Notes: generated from the sequence alone by a model not told the origin. DNA of 6,642 nt from Desulfobacterales bacterium (GCA_016735355.1 JAERRQ010000242.1:1-6642), one strand, 5' to 3'. Shown: positions 1 through 5,330, numbered from the stretch's first letter. A program made the numbers and translations.

Positions 1-1776
1 GTTACAGTTTTTGAAATGGGAAGCGGCATTTATCTGGGTGGAAGCGGTGATGGAAAATCAGGCACGAGTAATGAATTTGAGGTTGCCAGCCAGGGAACAA
101 ATACAGGTTTTCTTGGAGGTGTTATTGAAGATACTCAAGGAAACCGGTTAGATGGCGCGGGCATCTATTTGGCGCTGGAAAAAGAAGGTGGTGTTGAGTA
201 CACAACTGTCACAGCCAGCGGGATATATGCGTTTAATAATATTGAGTGCGGAAAGGATTATATATGGGCTTCATATGAAGGAACAAGCAGCCGGAAAAAA
301 GAAATAAACATACCCTGTGACCGTTGTGTAACCGAAGATCTGATTATCACCTTGTCTGAACCGGATGGAAAAATTCCGATTTTGCTGGTTCCGGGTATAA
401 TGGGCTCAACATACAAGACTTTTGATGGAACACTTCCTGTTTTACCCAGGTGGTCGCCTAAGACTGATGAACTTGAGCTGTTTAACAAGCCGTTGACTGG
501 AAAAAAAGTTGGGTGGGATGCTCTGAAAGATTCGCTTAATACTCTTGGATATGAAGAAAACAGCACTTTATTTGATATTCCTTATGACTGGAGAATGAAT
601 CTGGATGATGCCGTTAATAATTATTTGAAACCCATGATTGACAAGGCTAAAATTGCAGCCGAAACCTCAAGGGTAAACATAATATCACATAGCATGGGAG
701 GCCTTCTGGTCAGGGCATATATACAAAGCGATGGTTATGAAAATGATATAGAAAAATTTGCGATGGTTGGAACACCCAACCACGGAGCCTGTAATTCTTA
801 TTATCTGTGGGAAGGCGGCGACCCGTTTAGAGCGGGGTTCGATTATTCTATTGTTTTAGAAGCAAATTATTCATTTTACTATTTACGCCCTGCATTAAAA
901 TCGATAGAATTTTTCTGGTTTGTTCGCCACCATAATAAATCTGTAAAACAACTGCTGCCAACTTACAGTTTCCTTATTCCCCATGGCGAACTGCAGTGTG
1001 AACCTAATGATTGGCTTGTGGATCTGAATAACAGCATTTCGCTTTTCAGGCTTGGCCAGGAAAATGAAGAGGGCAAAGTCAAAACAAAGGTATTTATGGG
1101 AAACAACATAGACACACTAACCAGAATACGTGTCGGTTTCAAAAATTGCTGGAAGCCTGTGTATAAGGACGGCACCCCCCTCATAGCGGGTCAGGAGACG
1201 CCGGATGGTGACGGAACGGTTTTGTCTTCAAGCGCGTTTATTGGAGATGATGTGAGTTATGCCGCGCCTGTAACTGAAAACCACATGCAGCTTATAGGTT
1301 CGTTTAAGGACGAGATTATATCTTTTCTTACCGGAAGCGCTGCAAGCTCTTCGCTTATAAAAAGTTCCACTCAGTCCACTCCTGATGAAGCTTATCTTAT
1401 GGTAAACATAAAAGGGAGGGTACAGCCTTATATTGTTGATCCGCAAGGAAAAGGCGGCGGTATAAATCCAGATACAGGATCAAGGGAAGATGCAATTCCT
1501 GGAATCGAAATCAATGTAGGAACATACGCCTCGACCTTAGCGATAAAATCGCCTGAAAACGGAGTTTATACCATCTCATTAAAAGGCAATTATAATGAAG
1601 ATTATCTTTTAAATATAGGGTATGCAGGCTCTGAAAATAGCTATAATCTTGATTACTTTGGTTTTAATCATACGGGCACATCTTCATTTAGCTTTACATT
1701 TGACTCTAGTTCCGGGGAACAGATCATTGTGAATCATACGCCTGTTCCGCGGCCAACCTTCTGGCAGTTCCGGTAG
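1..1776 (+). CDS. Secreted LCAT/PGAP1-like alpha/beta hydrolase, N-terminal side of a frameshifted modular surface protein (5' partial)
   Basis: The reading frame is open to the first base (V-T-V-F-E before the ATG at 16), so the gene starts outside the window. Counting from that ATG, residues about 32-112 look like a carboxypeptidase-regulatory-like/CNA-B-like beta-sandwich. Residues about 119-440 are a lipase-type alpha/beta hydrolase of the lecithin:cholesterol acyltransferase/PGAP1 kind. They contain the oxyanion-region motif PILLVPGIMGS (121-131), the FDIPYDWR motif (186-193) and the nucleophile elbow SHSMGG with Ser226. Asp399 (in DGDGTV) and His423 (in ENHMQL) are plausible partners of a complete catalytic triad. 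Residues about 455-575 look like a second beta-sandwich. Such enzymes cleave or transfer acyl groups of lipids or esters; the substrate here is unknown. No signal peptide is visible because the N-terminus is missing, and secretion is inferred from the domain style. The stop at 1774-1776 interrupts the FN3 domain that continues in another frame. Confidence 0.85.
   Translation, partial: VTVFEMGSGIYLGGSGDGKSGTSNEFEVASQGTNTGFLGGVIEDTQGNRLDGAGIYLALEKEGGVEYTTVTASGIYAFNNIECGKDYIWASYEGTSSRKKEINIPCDRCVTEDLIITLSEPDGKIPILLVPGIMGSTYKTFDGTLPVLPRWSPKTDELELFNKPLTGKKVGWDALKDSLNTLGYEENSTLFDIPYDWRMNLDDAVNNYLKPMIDKAKIAAETSRVNIISHSMGGLLVRAYIQSDGYENDIEKFAMVGTPNHGACNSYYLWEGGDPFRAGFDYSIVLEANYSFYYLRPALKSIEFFWFVRHHNKSVKQLLPTYSFLIPHGELQCEPNDWLVDLNNSISLFRLGQENEEGKVKTKVFMGNNIDTLTRIRVGFKNCWKPVYKDGTPLIAGQETPDGDGTVLSSSAFIGDDVSYAAPVTENHMQLIGSFKDEIISFLTGSAASSSLIKSSTQSTPDEAYLMVNIKGRVQPYIVDPQGKGGGINPDTGSREDAIPGIEINVGTYASTLAIKSPENGVYTISLKGNYNEDYLLNIGYAGSENSYNLDYFGFNHTGTSSFSFTFDSSSGEQIIVNHTPVPRPTFWQFR
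1742..1776 (+). other. Frameshift junction splitting the surface hydrolase gene
   Basis: Before this point the protein reads ...IVNHTPVP and then RPTFWQFR-stop. In the frame starting one base earlier the same DNA reads AANLLAVPVESDGLKTRLTW, the typical first strand of an FN3 domain (P-x-N-L-x-A...L-x-W). The downstream frame is free of stops from 1710 to 2366. Restoring one base around 1745-1755 would join the two into one protein. No slippery heptamer is evident here, so a mutation or sequencing/assembly error is more likely than programmed frameshifting. Confidence 0.75.
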
Positions 1777-1829
1777 AATCAGATGGTTTAAAGACAAGGC
1801 TTACCTGGGATGCCAGCCCTGATCCTGAA

Positions 1830-2366
1830 GTGATCGGCTATAATATCTATTCCAAAACAATTGATCAGCCATACTTGTCGCAGGCAGGTAGTACCGCAAA
1901 CACATCTTACGACCTGGATGATTTCTGGGCTGAAAACCTGTCGACCAAGGTAAAAATATATGCAGTGACTGCTTTAAAAACGGATGGGTCAGAGAGTTTT
2001 CTTTCCAGCATGGTTCAAAATAACGACCGTGACTACGATGGTTTGATTGATATAGACGAGATAATTTGCGGCGCCAATATGGATAATCCTGATACAGACG
2101 GAGATGGCCTAAAAGATGGTGAAGAATATATCTATGGCACCAACATGCTGCTGCCGGATACAGATGATGACGGATACACCGATTACGAAGAAATCCAGGC
2201 CGGATCTGACCCCCTGGATGAAAATTCCCTTCCTCCGTGCAAGGGCGATTTTGATCAGGATACCGATATAGACGGCTCAGACTTGGCAACCTATGCGGCA
2301 GGAGGAACAACCGGCGTCAGCCTGGAAGAATTTGCTGATAACTTCGGAAAGGCGAGCTGCCCCTGA
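1830..2366 (+). CDS. Frameshifted C-terminal part of the surface hydrolase: FN3 domain, calcium-binding repeats, dockerin-like tail
   Basis: This frame has no credible start. Position 1830 is a GTG in the middle of the FN3 sequence (DPEVIGYNIY), without a Shine-Dalgarno sequence, and the domain clearly begins further upstream, near 1752. It is therefore the tail of the hydrolase gene and not a separate gene. Content in order: an FN3 domain (about 1752-2015, ending YAVTALKTDGSESFLSS); three Asp-rich EF-hand/thrombospondin-type-3-like repeats (DRDYDGLIDIDE, DTDGDGLKDGEE, DTDDDGYTDYEE); then a dockerin-like segment (GDFDQDTDIDGSDL, then LEEFADNFGKASCP). The Asp/Gly spacing indicates calcium binding. 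The function is probably structural, as a surface or extracellular adhesion and spacer module for the hydrolase. If the frameshift is real, this part is untranslated and the locus is a pseudogene; if it is a sequence error, the intact protein would run from before position 1 to 2366. Confidence 0.7.
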   Translation: MIGYNIYSKTIDQPYLSQAGSTANTSYDLDDFWAENLSTKVKIYAVTALKTDGSESFLSSMVQNNDRDYDGLIDIDEIICGANMDNPDTDGDGLKDGEEYIYGTNMLLPDTDDDGYTDYEEIQAGSDPLDENSLPPCKGDFDQDTDIDGSDLATYAAGGTTGVSLEEFADNFGKASCP

Positions 2367-2383
2367 GTTAAAAATAGGGGTTG

Positions 2384-2416
2384 ATTATAACTTCGGCCAT
2401 ACGCTGAAGCTATAAT
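2384..2416 (+). terminator. Stem-loop just after the hydrolase gene, possible terminator
   Basis: The arms attataacttc (2384-2394) and gaagctataat (2406-2416) pair over 11 bp with one A-C mismatch and an 11-nt loop. The stem lies 18 nt after the stop codon, is AT-rich, and is followed only by aaaattt. A canonical U-tract is missing, so this is a weak terminator or an RNA 3'-end stabiliser. The left arm also takes part in the larger inverted repeat 2387-2499, so the two folds compete. Confidence 0.3.
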
Positions 2417-2428
2417 AAAATTTAACGT

Positions 2429-2442
2429 AACCGTTCACGGTT
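2429..2442. repeat. Short hairpin AACCGT-TC-ACGGTT
   Basis: This is a perfect 6-bp inverted repeat with a 2-nt centre, placed 4 bp before the 28-bp palindrome and inside the larger inverted repeat. The 9-mer aaccgttca at its left recurs at 6082-6090, inside the hairpin upstream of hrpA, which hints at shared repeat ancestry but is short enough to be chance. Confidence 0.4.
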
Positions 2443-2446
2443 TATG

Positions 2447-2474
2447 GTAGGGGCACGATGCATCGTGCCCCTAC
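2447..2474. repeat. Perfect 28-bp palindrome (GTAGGGGCACGATG and its reverse complement)
   Basis: Bases 2447-2460 are exactly mirrored by 2461-2474, with no spacer. The block is GC-rich in AT-rich surroundings. Palindromes with GTAGGGGC...GCCCCTAC ends are, from memory, dispersed REP/MITE-like repeats in several bacterial groups; that family membership was not checked here. As RNA it would form a long hairpin, and as DNA a cruciform. No T-run follows, so it is not an intrinsic terminator. Confidence 0.75.
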
Positions 2475-2540
2475 TTTAGCATCTGATGGCCGATGTTATC
2501 TTCTCAAAATAAACAACTATATTGTGCAATCATATTTTGC

Positions 2541-2569
2541 TTGCATGTGTTATCGGTCGTTGTTATCAT
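2541..2569 (+). promoter_or_regulatory. Predicted sigma-70-type promoter of hicAB with repeated TGTTATC motif
   Basis: A -35 like TTGCAT (2541-2546) is separated by 17 bp from a -10 like TATCAT (2564-2569, five of six consensus bases). The expected transcription start falls on about 2575-2577, at the A of the hicA ATG. The motif tgttatc occurs twice, at 2548-2554 and 2561-2567, 13 bp apart, between and over the promoter boxes; it is a candidate half-site for autorepression by HicB, which is an inference. Confidence 0.5.
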
Positions 2570-2575
2570 ATCTAT

Positions 2576-2830
2576 ATGAAGGCAAAGCATCGTAAAATCC
2601 TTACAGCCATTTTCACCGATCCTGTGAATGGTAATATGGAATGGAGTAAAATCGAATCTCTTTTAGGTGCTATTGGTTGCCGTACGATTGAAGGTGCAGG
2701 CTCAAGCGTTACTTTTGAAAAGAACGGTATTCGTGCATATTTTCACAGACCACATCCTGCTAAAGCAGCTTTAAGGTATCGCATCAAAGCTGCCCGTAAG
2801 TACCTCATAAAACTTGGAGAAACACTATGA
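2576..2830 (+). CDS. hicA: HicA-family toxin (mRNA interferase)
   Basis: The 84-residue product resembles the HicA subgroup with the pattern KHRKxLxAIFxDP...W..IESLL.A.G..... GxGS.V.F..NG.RA.FHRPHP. HicA toxins are small double-stranded-RNA-binding-fold ribonucleases that cut mRNA and are neutralised by HicB. The typical catalytic-loop pattern GSHH reads GSSV here (residues 42-45), as often happens in this subgroup; the HRPHP motif (57-61) is kept. The ATG at 2576 is chosen because the family alignment begins with MKxKHRK; the longer frame from the TTG at 2522 adds 18 residues unlike the family. There is no Shine-Dalgarno sequence, which fits a leaderless transcript. The gene overlaps hicB by four bases (ATGA). 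Confidence 0.85.
   Translation: MKAKHRKILTAIFTDPVNGNMEWSKIESLLGAIGCRTIEGAGSSVTFEKNGIRAYFHRPHPAKAALRYRIKAARKYLIKLGETL
2816..2820 (+). promoter_or_regulatory. Ribosome binding site of hicB inside the end of hicA
   Basis: GGAGA lies 6 nt before the hicB ATG at 2827, within the last codons of hicA. Unlike hicA, the antitoxin thus has its own Shine-Dalgarno sequence in addition to ATGA-type translational coupling, which would favour antitoxin excess. Confidence 0.65.
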
Positions 2831-3162
2831 AAGCTATGAGTTATAACGGCTATTTCGCCAATGTTGAATTTGATGCTGAGGATCATATTTTTGTTGGCCA
2901 CATAATTGGTATTCGTGATGTTATCAGCTTCCATGGTGAGTCAGTAACAGAACTTGAAACAGCTTTCCATGATGCAGTTGATAATTATTTAGCTGCTTGT
3001 AGAGAGCTTGGTCAGAAGCCCAACAAACCATATTCCGGCAAACTAATGTTAAGAGTTCCTGCCGAAATTCATGCCGCTGTTGCATCTGCTGCTGAGGCCA
3101 GCGGAAAAAGCATCAATCAGTGGGCAGCAGGAGTTTTAGACAAAGCCAGTCATGCTCATTAA
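2827..3162 (+). CDS. hicB: HicB-family antitoxin and autorepressor
   Basis: The 111-residue protein has the two-domain HicB layout. Residues about 4-62 form the partially degenerate RNase-H-like fold (YNGYFANVEFDAEDHIFVGHIIGIRDVISFHGESVTELETAFHDAVDNYL, read in pieces), which binds and blocks HicA. Residues about 71-105 (KLMLRVPAEIHAAVASAAEASGKSINQW and neighbours) form a ribbon-helix-helix DNA-binding domain, which normally represses the operon promoter. The start is fixed by the RBS at 2816-2820 and by the overlap with the hicA stop. The order hicA-hicB and the four-base overlap are typical. Both genes look intact, so a functional type II pair is likely. Confidence 0.87.
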   Translation: MKAMSYNGYFANVEFDAEDHIFVGHIIGIRDVISFHGESVTELETAFHDAVDNYLAACRELGQKPNKPYSGKLMLRVPAEIHAAVASAAEASGKSINQWAAGVLDKASHAH

Positions 3163-3213
3163 CATCCTCACGCCACAGCCATCTTGCATAGTGAAACTAA
3201 ATAAAAATAAAAA

Positions 3214-3339
3214 ATAACAAAAAACTGCACCCGACCGCCAACAGCGGTGTTTTTTTTGAAATGCTTTCGTCCTCATAAAAGTTTTCGTTTGCTGAAGGCT
3301 TTCCCCCGCATTGTTGGCGGCCGGTGAGTTCAGCGTTAT
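3214..3339 (+). other. attC-like recombination site downstream of hicB (integron cassette end)
   Basis: The site is a 126-bp imperfect inverted repeat. Outer boxes ATAAC (3214-3218) and GTTAT (3335-3339) pair. Unpaired spacers follow (five A's on the left; about five bases on the right). Inner boxes ACTGCAC (3224-3230) and GTGAGT (3324-3329) pair except for one extra G on the left (3227). A long stem then continues with CCGCCAACA (3235-3243) against TGTTGGCGG (3312-3320), interrupted by an extra C near 3232, one mismatch (3234/3321) and a two-base bulge (3310-3311), plus GCGG/CCGC. The terminal loop is large. Paired R boxes, spacers, an L box with an extra base on the 5' side, and a variable loop are the defining anatomy of attC. 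The position just after a toxin-antitoxin pair fits a cassette. Weak point: the R-box bases match the consensus GTTRRRY only partly. Confidence 0.5.
3234..3257 (+). terminator. Possible intrinsic terminator of hicAB within the attC-like site
   Basis: The stem accgc/gcggt (3234-3238 and 3244-3248) with loop caaca is followed by G and eight T's (3250-3257). The stem is only 5 bp, but the T-run is strong. The same bases pair in the larger attC-like fold, so both roles are possible. Confidence 0.4.
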
Positions 3340-3379
3340 AATCAAGCCCTAAAAATAATACAGATGTTGCGTCTTGCCT

Positions 3380-3405
3380 GGTTCCCATGCTCCAGCATGG
3401 GAACC
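3380..3405. repeat. 26-bp palindromic repeat (GGTTCCCATGCT-CC-AGCATGGGAACC)
   Basis: Two perfect 12-bp arms (3380-3391 and 3394-3405) flank a 2-nt centre. The GTTCCCAnGCT...AGCnTGGGAAC pattern resembles short dispersed palindromes I recall from many bacterial genomes; membership is not verified. It lies in the gene-free stretch 3163-3528, between the attC-like site and the promoter of the antitoxin remnant. No T-run follows, so it is not an intrinsic terminator. Confidence 0.7.
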
Positions 3406-3452
3406 CGCAAGCCCCCTCGAAGTTATACTACCCGGGCTGATTATTGACGAGA

Positions 3453-3507
3453 TGACTCCATTATAACGTCTTGATTTTATCAATGGTATGCCTTTATAAT
3501 GAAGTCA
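3453..3507 (+). promoter_or_regulatory. Promoter with inverted-repeat operator upstream of the antitoxin remnant and ATPase
   Basis: The -35 TTGATT (3471-3476), 18-bp spacer and perfect -10 TATAAT (3495-3500) form a good sigma-70-type promoter. It is embedded in an inverted repeat: tgactccattataa (3453-3466) and ttataatgaagtca (3494-3507), 14-bp arms with one mismatch, with the -10 box inside the right arm. This is the usual layout of an autorepressed toxin-antitoxin promoter. A Shine-Dalgarno AGGGGA (3517-3522) follows before the ATG at 3529. It probably drives the downstream ATPase gene too, since no other promoter was seen between. Confidence 0.6.
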
Positions 3508-3528
3508 ATTTTTTATAGGGGAAATGTT

Positions 3529-3639
3529 ATGAAAATCATAACTATCAGGAATATTCTGGATGATCTTTACCGGGTCATGATTCGTATTGCAAAGCGAAAC
3601 CGTGGAAGTTGGTGGACTGCCCTGCGGGACGTTTCTTGA
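3529..3639 (+). pseudogene. Truncated FitA-like ribbon-helix-helix antitoxin remnant
   Basis: The 36-codon frame starts MKIITIRNILDDLYRVMIRI and continues AKRNRGS, which matches the N-terminal ribbon-helix-helix region of FitA-like/VapB-like antitoxins (IRNIPDDLYRxxxRIAKRNRRS). It then loses the family pattern (WWTALRDVS-stop). In the next frame, about 22 bases later, the DNA reads FLDIGNIRREK, which could be the family's C-terminal region. A small frame-disrupting deletion inside the antitoxin would explain both. No partner PIN toxin follows; the next gene is an ATPase. The RBS and promoter are intact, so the short peptide may still be translated and could couple translation to the ATPase. 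Assignment rests on about 27 residues. Confidence 0.5.
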
Positions 3640-3676
3640 TATAGGGAATATCAGAAGGGAAAAGACAGGATCTGAG

Positions 3677-5260
3677 ATGCAATATAAAAAGCCTAAACGG
3701 ATATTTGAAGATTCCGGCGTTGTGAATCCTGAAGACGCCTATCACGTGCTCCTTGACAACGTGGTGAATACAAGGGGTCAGGATATTAAAACAATTGTTG
3801 ATATGGGAAGGTATTTTTCCATATTCTCACCCAGGCAGAGCGGCAAGACCACATTTTTTGAATATTTTTGCACTCAGCTTGAAACAGATCCCGCATACAT
3901 CCCCATTCTTTTGAGTTTTCAAAGTTTTAAAAGCATTGATAAGGAGACATTTTATGGACGTATTCAAAAAAATCTGGCGGAACAGTTGGTTAACAGGCTG
4001 GATCTGGTAAACTGCTCCCAAAAAGAGGATGTTGAAAAATATGTCCGATCAATAAACATCAACAATCATCTATCATTTTATGACTTTTTAGAGGGTTTAA
4101 ACAACCTGATAAAACTAAAAAAAATAGTCATCTTCATTGATGAGTTTGACGGTATCCCCATTGGCGAGCTGGAGAATTTTCTTACCACTTTAAGAGAATT
4201 ATATCAGAAATACAAAAAGCAAAAAGATAAAGCCCTTTATTCCGTGGGATTGGTAGGCATCAGAAACATTACAAAATTGATCGTCGGCGGTGTTTCTCCT
4301 TTTAATATTGCAGATCAGGTCAGGCTGCCTCCTTTTTCACTCAAGAATGTCAGTAATTTTTATGCACAGTATACCAAAGAGACAAATCAGCCGTTTACTG
4401 AAGATTCAGTGCAAAAAATATACAAAGAGACCGCGGGGCAGCCCTGGCTTGTGAACAGACTGGGAACGATTCTGACTGTTGACATAAAACCGGAGACCAC
4501 AAAACCGATTACCGTGAATGATGTGGATGAAGCTGTAAAAAATCTTCTTTACGAAGAAAACAGCCATTTTGATAATGTCACAGAAAAAGCGAAGCAATAT
4601 AAAGAGACATTTATCGAAGTGGTATTTAATGGGGTTGAATATATACCCGGGGATGAGGAACAGTCGCTTCTTTTGACCCACGGTTTGATAAAGGCCAGGG
4701 GAAGTAGTCTTAATGTCAGCAATCCCATTTATAAGAAAAGGTTCACCAGAGCTTTTTTTCAAAAATCCGGGGCAACCGCGGATACTTCACTTAATACCTA
4801 TTTTACTTCTGATGGTTTTTTAAATATGGCAGCCATTCTTTCTGATTTTGAAGAATATATTATGCAGATAGGCGTGAACGCATTTTATAAGAGCCAAAAA
4901 CCATATGAGAAAACAGGACAATTTTTGCTCACCGCCTGGCTGTATCAGTTTGTAGAGGGAGGGAAAGGCGAACTTCATTTTGAGGCGCCAGGCGGGTTGG
5001 GAAAAATGGATATTCTTTTGATCTACAATAGTCATAAATACATTATCGAAACCAAGATAAATCGTTCAACCCTTGATAAGACTATTGAAAAAGCGATTGA
5101 CCAGCTTTGCAGCAAATATCTTTTAACCGAACAAGCCAATGAGGGATATGTTGTGGTTTTTGATGTTAAAACAATGGTGGGCGAGTTATGTACGCCAAGG
5201 GTACACAGTGTGAAAGATAAGGAGATATTGAGTTTTAATATAGGGATTGGGAGATACTGA
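3677..5260 (+). CDS. AAA-type ATPase with C-terminal PD-(D/E)XK nuclease-like domain
   Basis: Counted from the ATG at 3677 the protein has 527 residues. The N-terminal half is a P-loop ATPase of the AAA-like kind (close to the Pfam AAA-ATPase-like/AAA_35 group; exact family unverified). It has Walker A SPRQSGKTT (51-59; the first Gly of the classic P-loop is replaced, as is common in this group), Walker B VIFIDEFD (151-158), a later LVGIRNI strand (192-198) and the family motif AGQPWLVNRL (253-262). The C-terminal part has a PD-(D/E)XK-type core: Asp445 in KMDILL, Glu458 and Lys460 in IETKI, Gln476 in AIDQL. This suggests a metal-dependent nuclease fold, though activity is not proven. ATG 3677 is preferred because the family sequence starts near NPEDAYHVLL and GGA sits 6 nt upstream; the frame stays open back to 3581, with a TTG at 3587. 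It probably acts in the cytoplasm; no signal or membrane segment was seen. The role is unknown; defence or mobile-element linkage is inferred from the surrounding toxin-antitoxin genes. Confidence 0.75.
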   Translation: MQYKKPKRIFEDSGVVNPEDAYHVLLDNVVNTRGQDIKTIVDMGRYFSIFSPRQSGKTTFFEYFCTQLETDPAYIPILLSFQSFKSIDKETFYGRIQKNLAEQLVNRLDLVNCSQKEDVEKYVRSININNHLSFYDFLEGLNNLIKLKKIVIFIDEFDGIPIGELENFLTTLRELYQKYKKQKDKALYSVGLVGIRNITKLIVGGVSPFNIADQVRLPPFSLKNVSNFYAQYTKETNQPFTEDSVQKIYKETAGQPWLVNRLGTILTVDIKPETTKPITVNDVDEAVKNLLYEENSHFDNVTEKAKQYKETFIEVVFNGVEYIPGDEEQSLLLTHGLIKARGSSLNVSNPIYKKRFTRAFFQKSGATADTSLNTYFTSDGFLNMAAILSDFEEYIMQIGVNAFYKSQKPYEKTGQFLLTAWLYQFVEGGKGELHFEAPGGLGKMDILLIYNSHKYIIETKINRSTLDKTIEKAIDQLCSKYLLTEQANEGYVVVFDVKTMVGELCTPRVHSVKDKEILSFNIGIGRY

Positions 5261-5290
5261 AAATCCATAGTTCAAATTGCCAAAAAAATA

Positions 5291-5330
5291 TTGCAAATGC
5301 ACAGTGGTAATACTATAGTGGTATTACTAT
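5291..5330 (+). promoter_or_regulatory. vapBC promoter overlapped by tandem 14-bp operator repeats
   Basis: TTGCAA (5291-5296) and TATAGT (5314-5319) are spaced 17 bp apart. The 14-mers agtggtaatactat (5303-5316) and agtggtattactat (5317-5330) are adjacent direct repeats differing at one base. The same bases also contain an inverted repeat gtaatac (5307-5313) / gtattac (5321-5327). The repeats cover the -10 box and probable start site, the expected place for VapB-VapC autorepression. A run of five G's (5337-5341) 7 nt before the vapB ATG is its ribosome binding site. Confidence 0.6.

Larger units (their letters stand above)
2387..2499. repeat. 113-bp imperfect inverted repeat bounded by ATAAC/GTTAT (mini-element, or weak attC-like site)
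   Basis: The ends ataacttcggccat (2387-2400) and atggccgatgttat (2486-2499) are inverted copies with a single mismatch. A second short pairing (gcta 2409-2412 with tagc 2477-2480) follows after an internal loop. The interior holds a small hairpin (2429-2442) and a perfect 28-bp palindrome (2447-2474). It is non-coding. It could be a miniature mobile element with 14-bp terminal repeats, or the attC-like site of a preceding integron cassette, since it shares the ATAAC...GTTAT ends with the better candidate downstream of hicB. It lacks the usual unpaired spacer between the outer and inner boxes of attC, so the element type is undecided. Confidence 0.5.

Noticed and set aside
1742..1776. Programmed ribosomal frameshifting in the hydrolase gene
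   Set aside because: No slippery heptamer or evident downstream pseudoknot at the junction. Mutation or sequence error is simpler.
1801..2310. Long minus-strand open frame opposite the calcium-repeat region
   Set aside because: It is a shadow of the Asp-rich repeats, giving Arg/His/Tyr-rich low-complexity translation with no domain.
3423..3468. GTTATA...TATAAC as an attC-like or inverted repeat
   Set aside because: The core orientation is opposite to attC and the pairing stops after six bases. The right half is better explained as part of the promoter operator.
4406..4762. Minus-strand open frame inside the ATPase gene
   Set aside because: It is antisense to conserved ATPase sequence, with no promoter, RBS or family pattern.
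5303..5330. Tandem 14-bp repeats as the start of a CRISPR or VNTR array
   Set aside because: There are only two copies, with no spacer, placed exactly over a toxin-antitoxin promoter; an operator is the better reading.
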